NCBI RefSeq assembly: GCF_025602895.1
Contig: NW_026516330.1
Span: 1 to 64,000 of the forward strand
Direction of reading: 5' to 3'
Source of the DNA: Polychytrium aggregatum
Lineage: Eukaryota; Chytridiomycota; Chytridiomycetes; Polychytriales
DNA length: 64,000 bases
The notes beneath the pieces are model-generated. The model made no database searches. It saw only the letters and a program-made list of their open reading frames with translations, and was not told where the DNA came from. Shown piece by piece: positions 39,476-52,500 of the stretch (positions are counted from its first letter, which is position 1; each line of letters opens with the position of its first letter). Made by a program: the position numbers and the translations under genes.

Positions 39476-39824
39476 GGCGTCGTCTGGTCGTTGGCCGAGA
39501 CCCAGGGCATCCACACGAGTCACCGGCTTTGAACGACCGGCCAAAAAAACCGAGCGCAGCACCGGCCCCCGAATGAATTCATTACTATCGATGCGCAGCA
39601 CACCGCTTTCCGGGCTCCAAACCTGTGCGCGCCCGAAAGCTCGCGCGGTCATGGGATGTCCATGGGCGAAGGCCAGGGCCAAACAACCCCGCCCGGCCTC
39701 TCCAGCGCGGGGCATCACCCTCGCCCTCCCTGGCTAGTTATTTTGCTCGCCGGTATACTTGCCACTTCTACTTGCCGCTCTACCTGTCGTTCCAGCCATT
39801 CCACCCCAACTCGCCTCGAGGATC
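39476..39824. promoter_or_regulatory. Divergent promoter between Dbp8 and the small membrane-protein gene
   Basis: The 349-bp gap between two divergent start codons should carry both promoters. No TATA-like element stands out. Open frames upstream of each ATG continue into the gap but lack further ATGs that fit better. Confidence 0.45.
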
Positions 39825-40328
39825 ATGTCCGCTCAAGCAGCAACCGTCCAGGTTCTCAGCTCCCTGGAAGCGACCAGCGCCATCCCGAATGTGTTCGCCA
39901 CAACCACCGCAGCTGCAGCGCTGGTTGCCACAACTACCGCAGCTTCAGCGTTGAATGCCACAACTACCGCAGCTGTAGTACCGACGGCCACGATCAATGT
40001 TCACTATCCTCCCGTTCCGCCCGGCTATCTCGACAGCCTCCCAACCTCAAATCCCTGGCAGTCATTTCACCGACCGCCTTTACCAAAGAGCTATGCTATA
40101 CCCAGAGACCCGAAAGCTGTGCCAAAAAAGTCCGCTCAGAATCCCGTCGCAAACAGCTTTAATCTGAACGAGTTCCTGGCAACTCTTGGTGGAATCTTTG
40201 GCGTTGTGGTCCTTGCTGTTGCATTTCTCCTCATCTACCGATGGAAGAAGGGTATCAAGGCCATCAAGTATATTGATCATGAGAGACAGGAGGCAGTCTA
40301 TCTTGCTGAAGTTGCAGCCGATAAAGAG

Positions 40329-40389
<61 letters not shown>

Positions 40390-40457
40390 CAGAACCAAGC
40401 CCTTTGCCTGCGTCTCACGCCTCGTCGTTGCGAGCTGTCCCGGCTGTTGTGCTCTGA
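39825..40457 (+). CDS. Small single-pass membrane protein with Glu-Pro repeat tail
   Basis: Unspliced frame of 210 residues from the ATG at 39825 to the TGA at 40455-40457. Residues 1-60 are Ala/Thr-rich with three copies of a ten-residue ATTTAA-type repeat, as in O-glycosylated stalks. Residues about 60-105 are Pro-rich. Residues about 118-138 (LATLGGIFGVVVLAVAFLLI) form a single strong transmembrane helix followed by RWKKG, the positive-inside signal, so the N-terminal part probably faces outside or the lumen. The cytosolic tail has a run of about eleven Glu-Pro pairs. There is no clear signal peptide, so the helix may act as signal anchor. I do not recognise a family. The overall shape resembles fungal cell-wall sensors, but the extracellular part is short and lacks a cysteine-rich domain. 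Confidence 0.65.
39901..39990. repeat. 30-bp coding tandem repeat, three copies
   Basis: Three diverged 30-base units encode the Ala/Thr repeat in the stalk of the small membrane protein. Confidence 0.7.
40326..40393. repeat. (GAGCCA)n coding repeat
   Basis: About eleven GAGCCA copies encode the Glu-Pro tail. The length is a multiple of six, so copy-number change would keep frame and only alter tail length. Confidence 0.9.
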
Positions 40458-41710
40458 GAGCAAAACTGTAGAACCCGCTGCTCATAGCAAGTATCGCAAC
40501 GAATAATGCTGCAAGCGCAAAGGAAATCCAGATTGTCCCTTCCTATATCTGGAACCTGCTAAAGTAAGCACAGGCTTGCAGCCCGACGATATGAAGGCTG
40601 CATAGTCCCAGCAGTGCATAACGTGGTTTTATCGACATCAATATACTTGGGCGAACGATTCGCTCGGATGCATGTCCTTTGTCGCCACGGTCGTTGTGGA
40701 CGTATGTATTCCCCTCAACAATTAGAATCCCTCGCTGAATTGTGCAGCCATTATCAATGGGAGAGAGAGAGCCAAGTGTTGACATACGTTCATCGGCTAA
40801 GTGCTATCCGGTGATCTGCGCATAATACCAACGCCGATAGGCGGCCCAGATCACCGAGTGGATCAGGACATCCGCAAACCGGAATCTGCGAGATGGATGA
40901 CACAGCCATCAGGTACCAGACTCCTTGTTCATTCTGGATGGATCTGTATTAAATGCTTATGTCCTCGTATAGCTTTTCACAATGTGATTTTCGGCACAAC
41001 GATTCATCTTCAACACTGTGGAGGAGCCCACAGCGCCTCTTTCCGTTGAGTGCATTCGCTACAAGAGCCAACGGCCAGCAGCGAGTTCAGTCTCCGGCAC
41101 CGGCTGCTCGCGGTATGCGAGCGATTGAAGCCCCCTGCCCGTTAATCTCGCAGGGTGCTCAAGACCGGAAGCGCCAGCGACCGTGGACGAAACGTCCAAG
41201 CGCTGCTGACCATTTACCGAGCTCATCTGTCCAATCAATTGCCAATCAATTGTAAAATCAGTTGTTATATCGGCCTCGGCTTGCTCCGGGACATTGATGG
41301 GCATCCCAGCTCGCTACTGTGTTGCCCGAACCAGACCAGCAAAGTCGCCGAACTTACCCGCCCATTGCTGGCGCGTTGCTGGTTCAGAGGAATTTGGATG
41401 AGTCTGAGGCTGCCAAAGAGTTGCTGCAAATTTTTGCGAGAGCAAAACAAACACCCACCAGGAGTCGCCGGCCCCAGGGCCGTCTCTCAATCCGCGGATA
41501 CGGGGATTGGTGTGGTTTCCACTCCAGCGATTGCGAGTCGACTCCTCCAGCCTTCGTGCTGGGCGAGGGGGATCCCCCAGCTTATAGGGACATCAATGAG
41601 GGAGGGAGGGTTAGCTGCGGTGTCTTTGCACCGCTCGATCATGGCTTACCTGACAAATGTAGAGCACACCCCCTGTTTGGCAGCTCTTGTATCGGCCACC
41701 GTTTCCTTAC
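40458..41710. other. Region with unassigned small hydrophobic minus-strand frames
   Basis: Minus-strand pieces near 40890-40812 (FRFADVLIHSVIWAAYRRWY, stop follows) and near 40650-40545 (YALLGLCSLHIVGLQACAY, stop follows) look like fragments of one or two small membrane proteins. Near 41400-41340 and 41240-41060 other minus-strand pieces with plausible splice sites could be 3' exons of the small membrane-protein gene starting at 42134. I cannot join any of these into a convincing model. Confidence 0.3.
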
Positions 41711-42134
41711 CGACACAAGGGATACTGCAAACAGATAGACGGCATTGATGATGCCGTAGAGCGAGCGCCACAGGGTACTGCGTCGATGTTCGAAGCGTCC
41801 GGTCAAGAGTGTCATGTATATCAGTACGTGTGGTCAACCAGGAGGAGCCCCATATTTGTGGGATTCATAGCCTGGAATCTCTGCAGAAAGAGAGACAGAT
41901 CTCGTTTCTGCAATCAAAGCCATGGCTCAGAATCTATACGATGCCAACGAGGTCTCTGCGGCGAGTACTCACGCCAAGGCCGGCTTCCGCTGACGGATGG
42001 TGCCGTCTGAACGTCGAGAGTTATTATGGGGTAAGCCACATGGGTTCAATACTGGAGCGAGTTGGGTGGAACTCTATTCCTCCTCAGGGCCCAAGGTGCG
42101 GGTAGCCTGACTTACCCGGGCCTATGTAGGCCAT
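41711..42134 (-). CDS. Small membrane protein resembling selenoprotein K (5' exons only)
   Basis: Three minus-strand exons keep phase: a 19-nt first exon 42134-42116, a 34-nt exon 42006-41973, and an exon from 41777 to 41711, each with GT donors and AG acceptors. Together they read MAYIGPDGTIRQRK, a short linker, then LWRSLYGIINAVYLFAVSLV. The SelK/SelG family begins M-x-Y-I-x-x-G, then has a Trp-Arg-containing segment leading into one transmembrane helix, and the match in order and spacing is good. SelK is an ER membrane protein in the ERAD and palmitoylation machinery. The 3' exons, which should be Gly/Arg-rich, are not identified, so I cannot say whether a selenocysteine TGA exists. The start codon is 195 bp from the divergent AARSD1-type gene. 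Confidence 0.45.
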
Positions 42135-42328
42135 TTGTTCGCTCGGACCTGCCAGATGGATGCCAGATGGATGCCAGATGGATACCAGGGGGGCGAAACC
42201 AGGAGGTGCGCCCTCGGCGGGCCCTCGGCGGGCCCTCGCCTTCGCTGGGCTGGGGACATTGAGAGCCCGGACGCCTGCTCCGGCTCCAGCGTCTGCTCGT
42301 TCGCTTCACGGCGCCTCCCCCGCCAGCA

Positions 42329-43821
42329 ATGACGTCGGCCGAAGTTGGTGCTCTGGCTTGCCAGAGAGACTCTTACAGACAATCGATTGACTCGACCGTG
42401 GTCGAGGTCAGCGCAGCCAAAGACTCGGGCAACTTCCATGTTGTCCTCTCGGACACCGTCCTCTTCCCCACAGGCGGTGGCCAGCCGAACGATCTCGGCA
42501 CGCTTGTCCTCAAGGACGTCTCGAATCCGCAGCAAACCATCGCCGTCCAGGTGCTGGATGTCCAGCGAATAGGTCTCAAGTGTGTCCATGTGGTTCCTCG
42601 CTCGCTGGAGGTGGGCCAGACGGTCGTCGTCGTGCTGGACTGGAAGCGCCGATGGGACCATATGCAGCAACACTCGGGACAACATCTCCTCTCGGCCATC
42701 GCCGAGACCGAGTTCAACTGGGACACAGTTGGTTGGTAAGTCCGATCTGGCCTCGCAGTGGTTGCTATTCTTGTATGCGATGTCCCATATGGCAGGGAGC
42801 CTACCCACTGACTTGGCTCTTGTGTGCTTGACTGCGAACCAGGATGCTTGGGAAAGAGCGCAACTACGTCGATCTGAGCCCAACCGCAAACCATCCTGCA
42901 CCCTCAGCCCAGCTTGATATGGGAATCCTCCTGCAGATCGAAGAGCGGGTCAACCAGGTCATTCGCCAGAACCTATCAGTGATCGTCCACGAGGATGACC
43001 ACGACGAGACCAAAGCCAAGCCCGAGTCTATGCCCAACGACATCGACCGGGGCGTGGTCCGCTGGGTCGAGATTGGCAAGCTGGATCGGAATCCGTGCTG
43101 CGGCACGCATGTCAAAAGCACTGCTGAGCTGCAGGTCCTGAAGATCCTCTCCCTCGAACGAATCCGTGGCGGCAAGCACCAGAGAGTCAACTTTGTCTTT
43201 GGCGATCGCGTGGTGGCGGCGCTCCAGGCCTCGCTCGAGAGAGATCGGGCGCTGGGCCCTCTTTTGAACACTGGTACGAGTCCAGGGAGAGCCTGTTGGG
43301 GGGGGGAGGCTCATCCATCGTTCTCCGCACATGAGCCTTCGACTGGCGGATGCTGACCTGGTCCACCAACAGGCCCCGAGAGCTTTGTCGAGACCGTCAC
43401 CCGCCAAAGCCAGCAGTTGCGCATCGTGCTCAAGCGGACCAAAGATCAAACCAAGGAGATTGCCGAGCTGCTGGCCTTCAAGCTCACCCTCGAACTGAAC
43501 TCCTCCGCTGAGCCTGCCCAAGTTCTAGTCCACCATCGCGAGGACGGCGATGCAGACTTTGCATCGGCAATGGTCAAAGTAGTCGTCGAACGATGCCCGC
43601 AGATCTATTGCGTCGTGACTGTCGGATCTCCAAAGGAAGGGGGCATGGTCGTGATCCAAGGCCCAAATGCAGTTGGGGTTGATCAGATTGTCAAGTGCTT
43701 TGCCAATGCTTGTGGGGACTCTGTCAAAGGTGGGGGTCGGAACGACAAATGGCAGGGCAAGGCAGTCAACTGGAAGGGGTTGGCCGCAGCGCAAGCAGCG
43801 ATTCAAGTCCTGCATCTATAA
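42329..43821 (+). CDS. AARSD1: AARSD1-type alanyl-tRNA editing protein (AlaX family), three exons
   Basis: The ATG at 42329 starts MTSAEVGALACQRDSYRQS. The N-terminal barrel has LFPTGGGQPNDLG near 42465-42500. The first zinc-binding motif is HMQQHSGQHLLS near 42660-42700 (HxxxH), and the second is PCCGTHV near 43095-43115 (CxxxH), after an intron at about 42738-42842. A second intron lies at about 43273-43370. The last exon gives a C-terminal part like the alanyl-tRNA synthetase C-Ala region and ends GLAAAQAAIQVLHL at the TAA 43819-43821, with a Gly-rich GGGRNDKWQGKA segment. These proteins hydrolyse Ser-tRNA(Ala) and act as free-standing editors. All four metal ligands are present. Confidence 0.92.
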
Positions 43822-44523
43822 CCGCAACAGAGCGCCCTTAAACTTGCAGGGAACATACTGCTGCCTCGCTCAGGAGGACTGGAGGGTGCCTGCAACACGA
43901 AACTGGCACCCTGCCTGATGGCATTTGCTGTTCTCTGGATCTTGAATACACACTCGCCTGGCATGCTCCGCAACACGCCGATGAGAACTTGCCAGCAACG
44001 TGGAGCGCTCGCAACCGTGCGATGACTCTGGGAATCCAAGCGTGTTTGTGTATTTCTTGGAAGAGCAATGCGAACGAACTAGCTTCAAGTCACTTGGAGC
44101 GGTACATGCAATGCAAATGGGAAAATGAATGCCAAATGCGACATCCCAGTCAACCTGGGCATTCTATGAGATGAAGTAAAGGAAGCATATATCGAAAGCA
44201 GGATGCTCCCCGCTGCCTGAGAAGTCGGCGGCGGTTCATATCCATCCGCTAAAATCATGATGCAAAAGTTAACGACGTTGCCCGGCGGACCTATCGAGTG
44301 AGCGAACTGGCTGAAGGACACGGATGCAAATAGAATGAGGGGCAAGCGCTAGGCCCGTGTAAGGAGGAAGTCGTTGGGAACTGTTGGGAGGCCGGGCTTG
44401 GGTCGCTGTCAAGCCGTCGATGCCAACAGATCCAACCCAGCAGCAGGCGCGCCATAGGATTGGAGAGGGATACAGATCGAGAAGGGGTCGAGAAAGAGGT
44501 CGGGGTAGAGATTGGCAAAGAAC
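43822..44523. other. Convergent 3' intergenic region
   Basis: This separates the 3' ends of the AARSD1-type gene (+) and the NADH dehydrogenase gene (-). I see no gene in these 700 bases. Confidence 0.5.
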
Positions 44524-47500
44524 CTATTCTCGTCCAATGTCCCGGCCAAAGACAATCTTCTTGGTCCAGTCGAATGCAACCAGCACTCGGTTACGAATAG
44601 AAAACAATCTGGAATGCACATTCGTGACGAATTAGTACGAGCCAAGTGTGTGGACGGTAATACGGGCCTACAGCAAGAATCTGAGCAAAATGGTCTCGGT
44701 CGTCTGCTGCTCGAGCCGTTACGAACGGTTTTGCAGCAAGCTCCGGAGGTGCCCCGACCGGATAAGCGAGGTACTTACTTGCTTAGATAGGCACTTCTCC
44801 AGAAATAGAAGGTCAGCGCACCTCCGACGTGGATGTTACCGGGCAGATCAGCGATGGCCTTATCAGAGCCGATGTACCTGTCCAGTCGACAGCGAATAAA
44901 GCACATGGATGAGTAAACCACATTGCAGTGCCACTTCCCGATGATGGCAAGGGACCATCTAACTCCTTGGTGCTGGGCAGTCCGCCCGTGTGCTTACGCA
45001 AGGGTGCCGCGATGATCGTATTCGAAGGGGTCTTCATCGGGAATGGTGCTGGGATCTCCGCCAGTGGCTGCAAGCAGCTTTCGGGCCTTTTCCTTTTCAG
45101 CGAGGTTATTGAAATACTTTGCCAGATAGCGACCTTGGCTACTCGCAACCTGGGCAGTGGGGGCCCATCTATTTGCAAATTTAAAACGATCGCGTTGAAA
45201 AGTAGTCAATGGTAAGCGTGAAGAATGGACATTCATCCGATCCAAGGAGACATGGCTGGCCTCGGGCTGATGCAAAGCTATTTTTCGTATCAAGCGGGGA
45301 GCTGGAAGGAGTCCAGAGCATGGTGGCATTTGCATTTGCATTTGCACCTGTGTCCTCGGGATACATGCCAGCGACCTGAGATACTTACTTGGAAGCAGAA
45401 GCGTCTCCGAGACAGTAAATGTCGGTCGCGCCCTTGACACGCAGGAAGTCATCGACTTCCAAGCCACGTCTACAGGATGCGTTTAAGAGATATACATATA
45501 TCCACCGTGCAATCGGTAAGCATTCGTCAAGTCACCAAGCTGCCAATGCGCGGTGGCGCATCGCTATCGTGCTCGGTGTATGCTCGCTCCGGAGACTAAA
45601 GCTTTGAATCGATGCATAGCTCCCAGTGCGGTGGCTCATGGTCCGTAGAGCAGACGGCCCATAGTCCGTTCTAGATCTGTGGCAACGTCGGCGCCCCTGG
45701 TGACCGACCGTCTTTGGTGGTCTATGATATGCACTTGCCTTTGCTTTTGCGATTCAGGAAGTCGCTTGATCAAGTCGGCGACAGCCGGGCGAGCAGTGTT
45801 GCCAGTGGCCCAAACGAGGAGACCTACGTGACGATGCGGGTGAGGAACAGGAAATACACGGAGTTGTGGACAGCCACATGAAATGAGCGGTCCAGCAAGC
45901 GCCCCAAGCCAGTTGACCGACACCCTGGTGTGGGCGGGAGCCTACCGTAGGGAATGGACTCAATCTCCTTCTTTGCGTTCTGCACCGTAATCTCTTTCTG
46001 CTGAACCTCCTTGACGAGAGTATTGGTCAGGATCTCGACTTTTTGGTCCGCAAACTGTTTCTCGGTATAGTCGATCAAGTTCTTGCTAAACATGGGCAGG
46101 ACATGAGGGAGTGCCTCGATCAGTGTGATCTTGATCTTGCCGGCGAGCTCAGGATACCAGTCCTTCTGTTGGTCCGGAGAGAGCGTTCCCGGCATGGATG
46201 GGATGTGGCCAATACAGAAAACCGGATCGGTGGCGCCGTGGATCCGATGATACATGGTACAGTCGAAAGCGAGATGCCCCAACAGGAGCAAGTGTTGCGT
46301 CGACAAGGCATTAGAGTTGATCTGACAGCATCTCCAGCCCGATTCAAACCTTCAGCGGGTGCGCCCGGCACAAAAGCTAATGCAACGAAGCACCAGATCC
46401 GCCGCCCAAGGCCGGGGCTACGTACCAAGTCTTCGTGCAAAAAGTCATAGAGCTCGGCAGCATACTCGACGCCGGTCGGACCACCGCCAACAACAACCAT
46501 GTGCAGGAGTCGCTCGATCTCCTCGGGAGATTGGCCCGGGAAAGCCGCCGTTTCGATGCAGTCCATCAACCTCGTGCGGATCTTGCGGGCGTCCCTGGAA
46601 AGTCGGTTGCGATTGGGTGCCCCAAGAGTGAGCAGCAGATACAGATGTGGCGCCTCAATGAATGGGTCAGAAGCGGTGCTCCATCCGGCGGTACAAAATG
46701 TGCATCCAGGTGCGGATGTGAAGCTCACCAAACTTCCTTGAGGAAGCAAGCATTCTCCCGGACACCCTTGATGCCAAAGGTGGCATTTTCGGCTCCACAG
46801 GCCACGATGAGGTAGTTGTACGGAATAAGCTGCTTCGAGACGAGTCCCACAATCTCCGAGTTATCTGTTGGGTCGTACACCACCGCGGGGTTATCAGAGC
46901 GATCTCCACTCGGATATCAAGGGTTTGCTGTTGACGCCAAGGCTGGCTGTCACTGCAAAAGTACCACGACCAGCCCGCTCCACGAACCGACTGTCACAGT
47001 CCATAGACTGAGCCCCCTCGTCGTGACGATCTCAGATCACTCTAAACCCTCTGTACCTTCGACTGTGATCAGCTTGCTATCAGGGTCGATGTGGGTGCAA
47101 TTGCTTTCGACAAATGTGATCTGTCGTTTCTTGTGGCGGGTGATGTATCGCATGGGCTGCATGATGCTCCGGAGTTCAATTGTGCCGACGGTGCAGCTGT
47201 TGAGGCCATGGAGAGGATCAGCATTGTGCCGGCACATCTGCAAGCTCTACATACACGGCGCTGATTTCTTGCACTCAAGATTGTGCAGCGGCCGAGCTCC
47301 AGGTGATTTTGGGGCACGGTATCGGTGGTAGCGTGGGATTCGGCAAAGGCCGCCATATAATGGACATGCAGCGAGAAAGGCCGGGGGACTGCATCCGCTT
47401 GCTTCACATGACGGTGAACGATACGGCCCGCCACTCACTCGCCGGCTAACGAACGCACATGCAACCCCGACATGCACGCTCCGGAAAAACGGCAATGCAC

Positions 47501-48287
47501 CACAACCAAGGGAGATAAAGCCGGTACTGCCAACTGGCCCGAGATACGCACCTGGGGAGCAGGGGAGTGAATAGAAAGTAGTTGCGGGGACTGACAACGA
47601 CAACGTTGTACTCGCTGGTGTCGAGGTCCTTGAGGATAGAGGTGGCAGCCCAGCCCGAGCCGAGGATGGCGATGGTCTTCTTGGTGTGGTCCCAGGGCAG
47701 CTGCGCCTGGGGATGGCGGGCGGCATAGACTTCATAACCCAAGCCGGCCGCACCGATGACAGCAAGCGAGGCCAGGATCTTGCCTCGATTTCGGCGCAGG
47801 AACGATGGCTTGTACACTTTGGGGGTCGACGCGGCCGTTGAGAATGCATGGGCCGAGCCACAGTGGACAGCAGCAGCAGCAGCAGGCTTCAATCCTGGAT
47901 GTGAGGTATCGCGGACCCAGACAGAATCGTTGGGTGTCCAAGCGACAGTTCGAGCCGAAGTGGATATACCGATGAGCCGTCAGAGGAAATGCTGGCTTGG
48001 TCAGAGAGAACGGAGCCAAGCAAGCAGCCGAGCGACCTGTCATCCAGCAGAGCCAAGACCAAGTTCCAGGCGCTCAAGGCCAGAGCCGGAAGTGGTATAT
48101 GCGAGCGACTCAGCTGGCAAGGGATCTGGCCGCTGCTCAGAGAAACAGAGGCCAGGATCCAACACCTCCAAGGCGACACACCAACGACCGCGACGGAACT
48201 ATGACTAACACCGAGTCGAAGGCTGGACCGCCCTGGCTGGGCTTGTTCCACAGACAACGAACCTTTCAGGAATCGCAATGACGCCAT
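44524..48287 (-). CDS. NDE1: Type II (alternative) NADH:ubiquinone oxidoreductase, mitochondrial, multi-exon
   Basis: A minus-strand exon near 47890-47520 has a membrane-like segment after [17 protein letters not shown], then the first dinucleotide fold [20 protein letters not shown] and [17 protein letters not shown]. Later exons give [13 protein letters not shown] (47170), [20 protein letters not shown] (46830-46780), the second fold [20 protein letters not shown] (46500-46450), [14 protein letters not shown] (45830-45790), [10 protein letters not shown] (45415-45385) and [19 protein letters not shown] (45170-45110). The last exon ends [19 protein letters not shown] and a stop at 44524-44526. 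No ATG is in frame in the 47890 exon. The best start is the ATG at 48287 ([11 protein letters not shown]), joined by an intron of about 0.3 kb. These single-chain FAD enzymes oxidise NADH on the inner membrane without pumping protons. No EF-hand insert is visible. Confidence 0.9.
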
Positions 48288-49566
<1,279 letters not shown>

Positions 49567-52500
49567 ATGGAAACATTCAAGCAAGAATACGTTCAAAAAT
49601 GCCTGAGTCTCGGCGTCGATCCCTCTCCGACGATCCTAAATCATCTGTCGCTCCCAACCGGCCCCAAGGAGTCCGCCGACGACAAGCTACGCGATGTCCT
49701 CAATCTATCGGCGCATCCGCTCTCCATCAAGGGAGCCACAGCCCTTGCTGCGGCACTCTCGGAGTCGGCACTCTTTACCCGGCTGATCGTGGCCGATGCC
49801 TTTCTGGGCGATGACGGTACGAAGCGCCAGCGGGATCTCATTCTTGAACGCACTGGATCCAATCGCAAGAGGATGGCTTGGCCATGATCTGACCATATCT
49901 CTCCCTCCATCCGTCGTGCCCTACGGTCTTTACAACGGCGCCGCCCATAGGATGCATAATCATCGCTAGTGCACTGAAAACCAACACATCCGTCACGCAT
50001 CTGGATATGCGCGGCAACAACATTCGCTCCGATGGCGCCACAGCGCTTGCCCAGATGCTCAAGGTCAACACCACTCTGAAGAGGTGAGAAACGCTTCCAT
50101 CACTCCCAGGCGTCAGCTCCAGCAAACTTTCCGCGATGGTCGAGAGCTATATTTGGGCAGGAGTGTGTGTGGCATATTGTGAGGACCACGACAAGCAACG
50201 ACACTGGACGACCAGGTGCTTGGCGAACAACGATAAGCTATATTACGACTTATCAGATAACAACAAGTGTTGTTCGAACTGAAGATACAAAATGGGTGCA
50301 AGAAAGGAGGGGCTTTATAGCCAAGAGGGAAACCGAAGGGCGAAAGTGGGCGAGAAGGGTGGAGCGACAAACGAGGGACGAGAAGGGGGTGCGAGGGAGG
50401 CGGAGCATCCAGCGAGAGGGGCGAAGCACAGCGCAGTCGGAGGCGAAGTAAGAGTCATCGGCGCCAGCCAATCAGGGAATACACGCCAAGACAAACAAAC
50501 ATGACTCACGGTGCATCACGCGCAGCAGTCCACACGTGTTCCCAACGTGCATGATCATCACATCATCCCCTCCCCAAACTACGGCCACTCCTACGAACAA
50601 TAAGTCCAGGCTTGTCGGGGTACCGGCGGTGGAAGTCGGCTATCTTGTCGGGAGCGTTAACGTAGTTGGCGGGCTCCCAGCTGCGATGATCAGTCGAGTA
50701 GCCCTTCCAATCAACGAAATAGCTCAACTTACCGCGGACCAGCTTGGAGTCGAGGATCTCCTGAACTTCATACTCCAAGTGGTCGTCGACGCGGACTGGC
50801 GGAGGAGGGTCTTGGATGCGGCCGGGGAGGGTGTTCGACTTGTGGGGCTCGAGGAGGGAGACATGGAACACCGGATGGATCTTGAGATCCTTGGGAAGGT
50901 CGAGGCGGAAGGCGAGGGAACCGATGGCTTCGACGATCTTGTAGGGTCCGATGCGCTGGTAGTCCAACTTCTTGCTTGGACGGGTGGTCTTGATGTTGCG
51001 TGTTAGGACCCAGACTTGATCGCCAGGAGCGAACTTGGGAGCGTCGGACTTGTGGGCATCCGCAAAGCGCTTGTAGTCCGCCTTGGCCTTCTCGAGGTTC
51101 TCCTTCAGCAACGCCAAGTTGTGCTGAAGGTGTTCGACTCGGTCGGTCGCGGAGGGGACATCGAGACTGGAAGGAAGGACCGGAGACTCGAATCGAGGGT
51201 TGAAGCCGTAAGTCGCCAGGAACGGGGAGGCCTTGGTCGAGGTGTGCTCGAGGTTGTTGTATGAGAACTCGGCGAGCGGGAGCAGCATCGCCCAGTCATC
51301 CTGCTGGTACGAGGTGTAGCAGCGGAGATGCTGGTTGATGACTTGGTTGACCCGCTCAGTCTGTCCATCGGTTTGGGGATGGAACGCCGTGGACAGACTG
51401 GTCTTGATGCCGAGTTCCGAGCACAGGGCCTGCCAGAACCGCGAGGTGAACTGGCTTCCTCGGTCCGAGACGATGTTGTCCGGGAGACCGTGGAGGCGGA
51501 AGATGTTGTCGAGGAACAGCGACGCTGTTTCCTCGGCACTTGGGAGGGACCGACAGGGAAGGAAGTGGGCCATCTTGGTCAGGCTATCGACGACGACAAA
51601 GATGCAAGTCTTGCCGTTGGACTCGGGGAGGTCGGTGATAAAGTCCATCGTCACCAGAGACCAGGGTCGCGATGCCGTCGGGAGGGGCTGCAAGTATCCA
51701 AACGGCTTATGTCGAGGGACTTTCGAGCGTGCACAAGTGTCGCACGTCGAGACATAAGCCTGGACATCCTTGCGGATCGAGGGCCACCAGAACTGCCTCG
51801 AGATCAGTGCTCGGGTCCGCCGAATGCCAGGATGTCCAACAGCGACAGGGTCGTGGCATGACTTGAGGACGGGGACTCGACACGACTCTGGCACAACGAT
51901 CTTGTCCATGAAGGTGAGGAGATCATCCTTCAGGACATACTTGGGATCGTTGCGGAGCTGGTCCAGGGACGGGTCCTTTGGTTGCTCCTCGGCAATGAGC
52001 TTGAGCAAGTCCACAGGGCGAGTGGAACTTGCATCCGAGGAGCGACGGACGGCACAGGCGAACGCCGAAGGTGGCAGCAACGGGGGAGGCTCCTTGGACA
52101 CAGGTGCGGACGGAGGGACGTAGTCCGGGCGGCGGGAGAGAGCGTCGGCCTTGCCGTTCTTTGGACCGGGGAGGTATTGAATCCGGAGGTCGAACCGAGA
52201 CAGGAACTGCGACCACCGGGCGTGTCGCTGGTTGAGGATGCGGGCCGACGCCAGGTATTCCAAGTTCTTGTGGTCGGTAAGGACTTGGACTGGGTGTTGG
52301 GCGCCTTCGAGGTAGTGTCGCCAGACCTCGAATGCCTCCTTGATGGCCAAGAGCTCCTTCTCATAGATGCTGTAGTTGCGTTCAGCATCCATGAGCGTGC
52401 GGGAGTGAAAGGAGCACGGGTGCAGGTGGCCATCGGAGCCGCGCTGGGACAGGACGCATCCGATCGCAAAGTCTGAGGCATCAGACTCCACGACAAAGGG

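Noticed and set aside
50253-50509. Several 60-95 codon frames inside both LTRs
   Set aside because: The same frames occur in the two identical LTRs and overlap promoter and terminator functions; no retroelement has coding LTRs of this kind, and no domain is seen.
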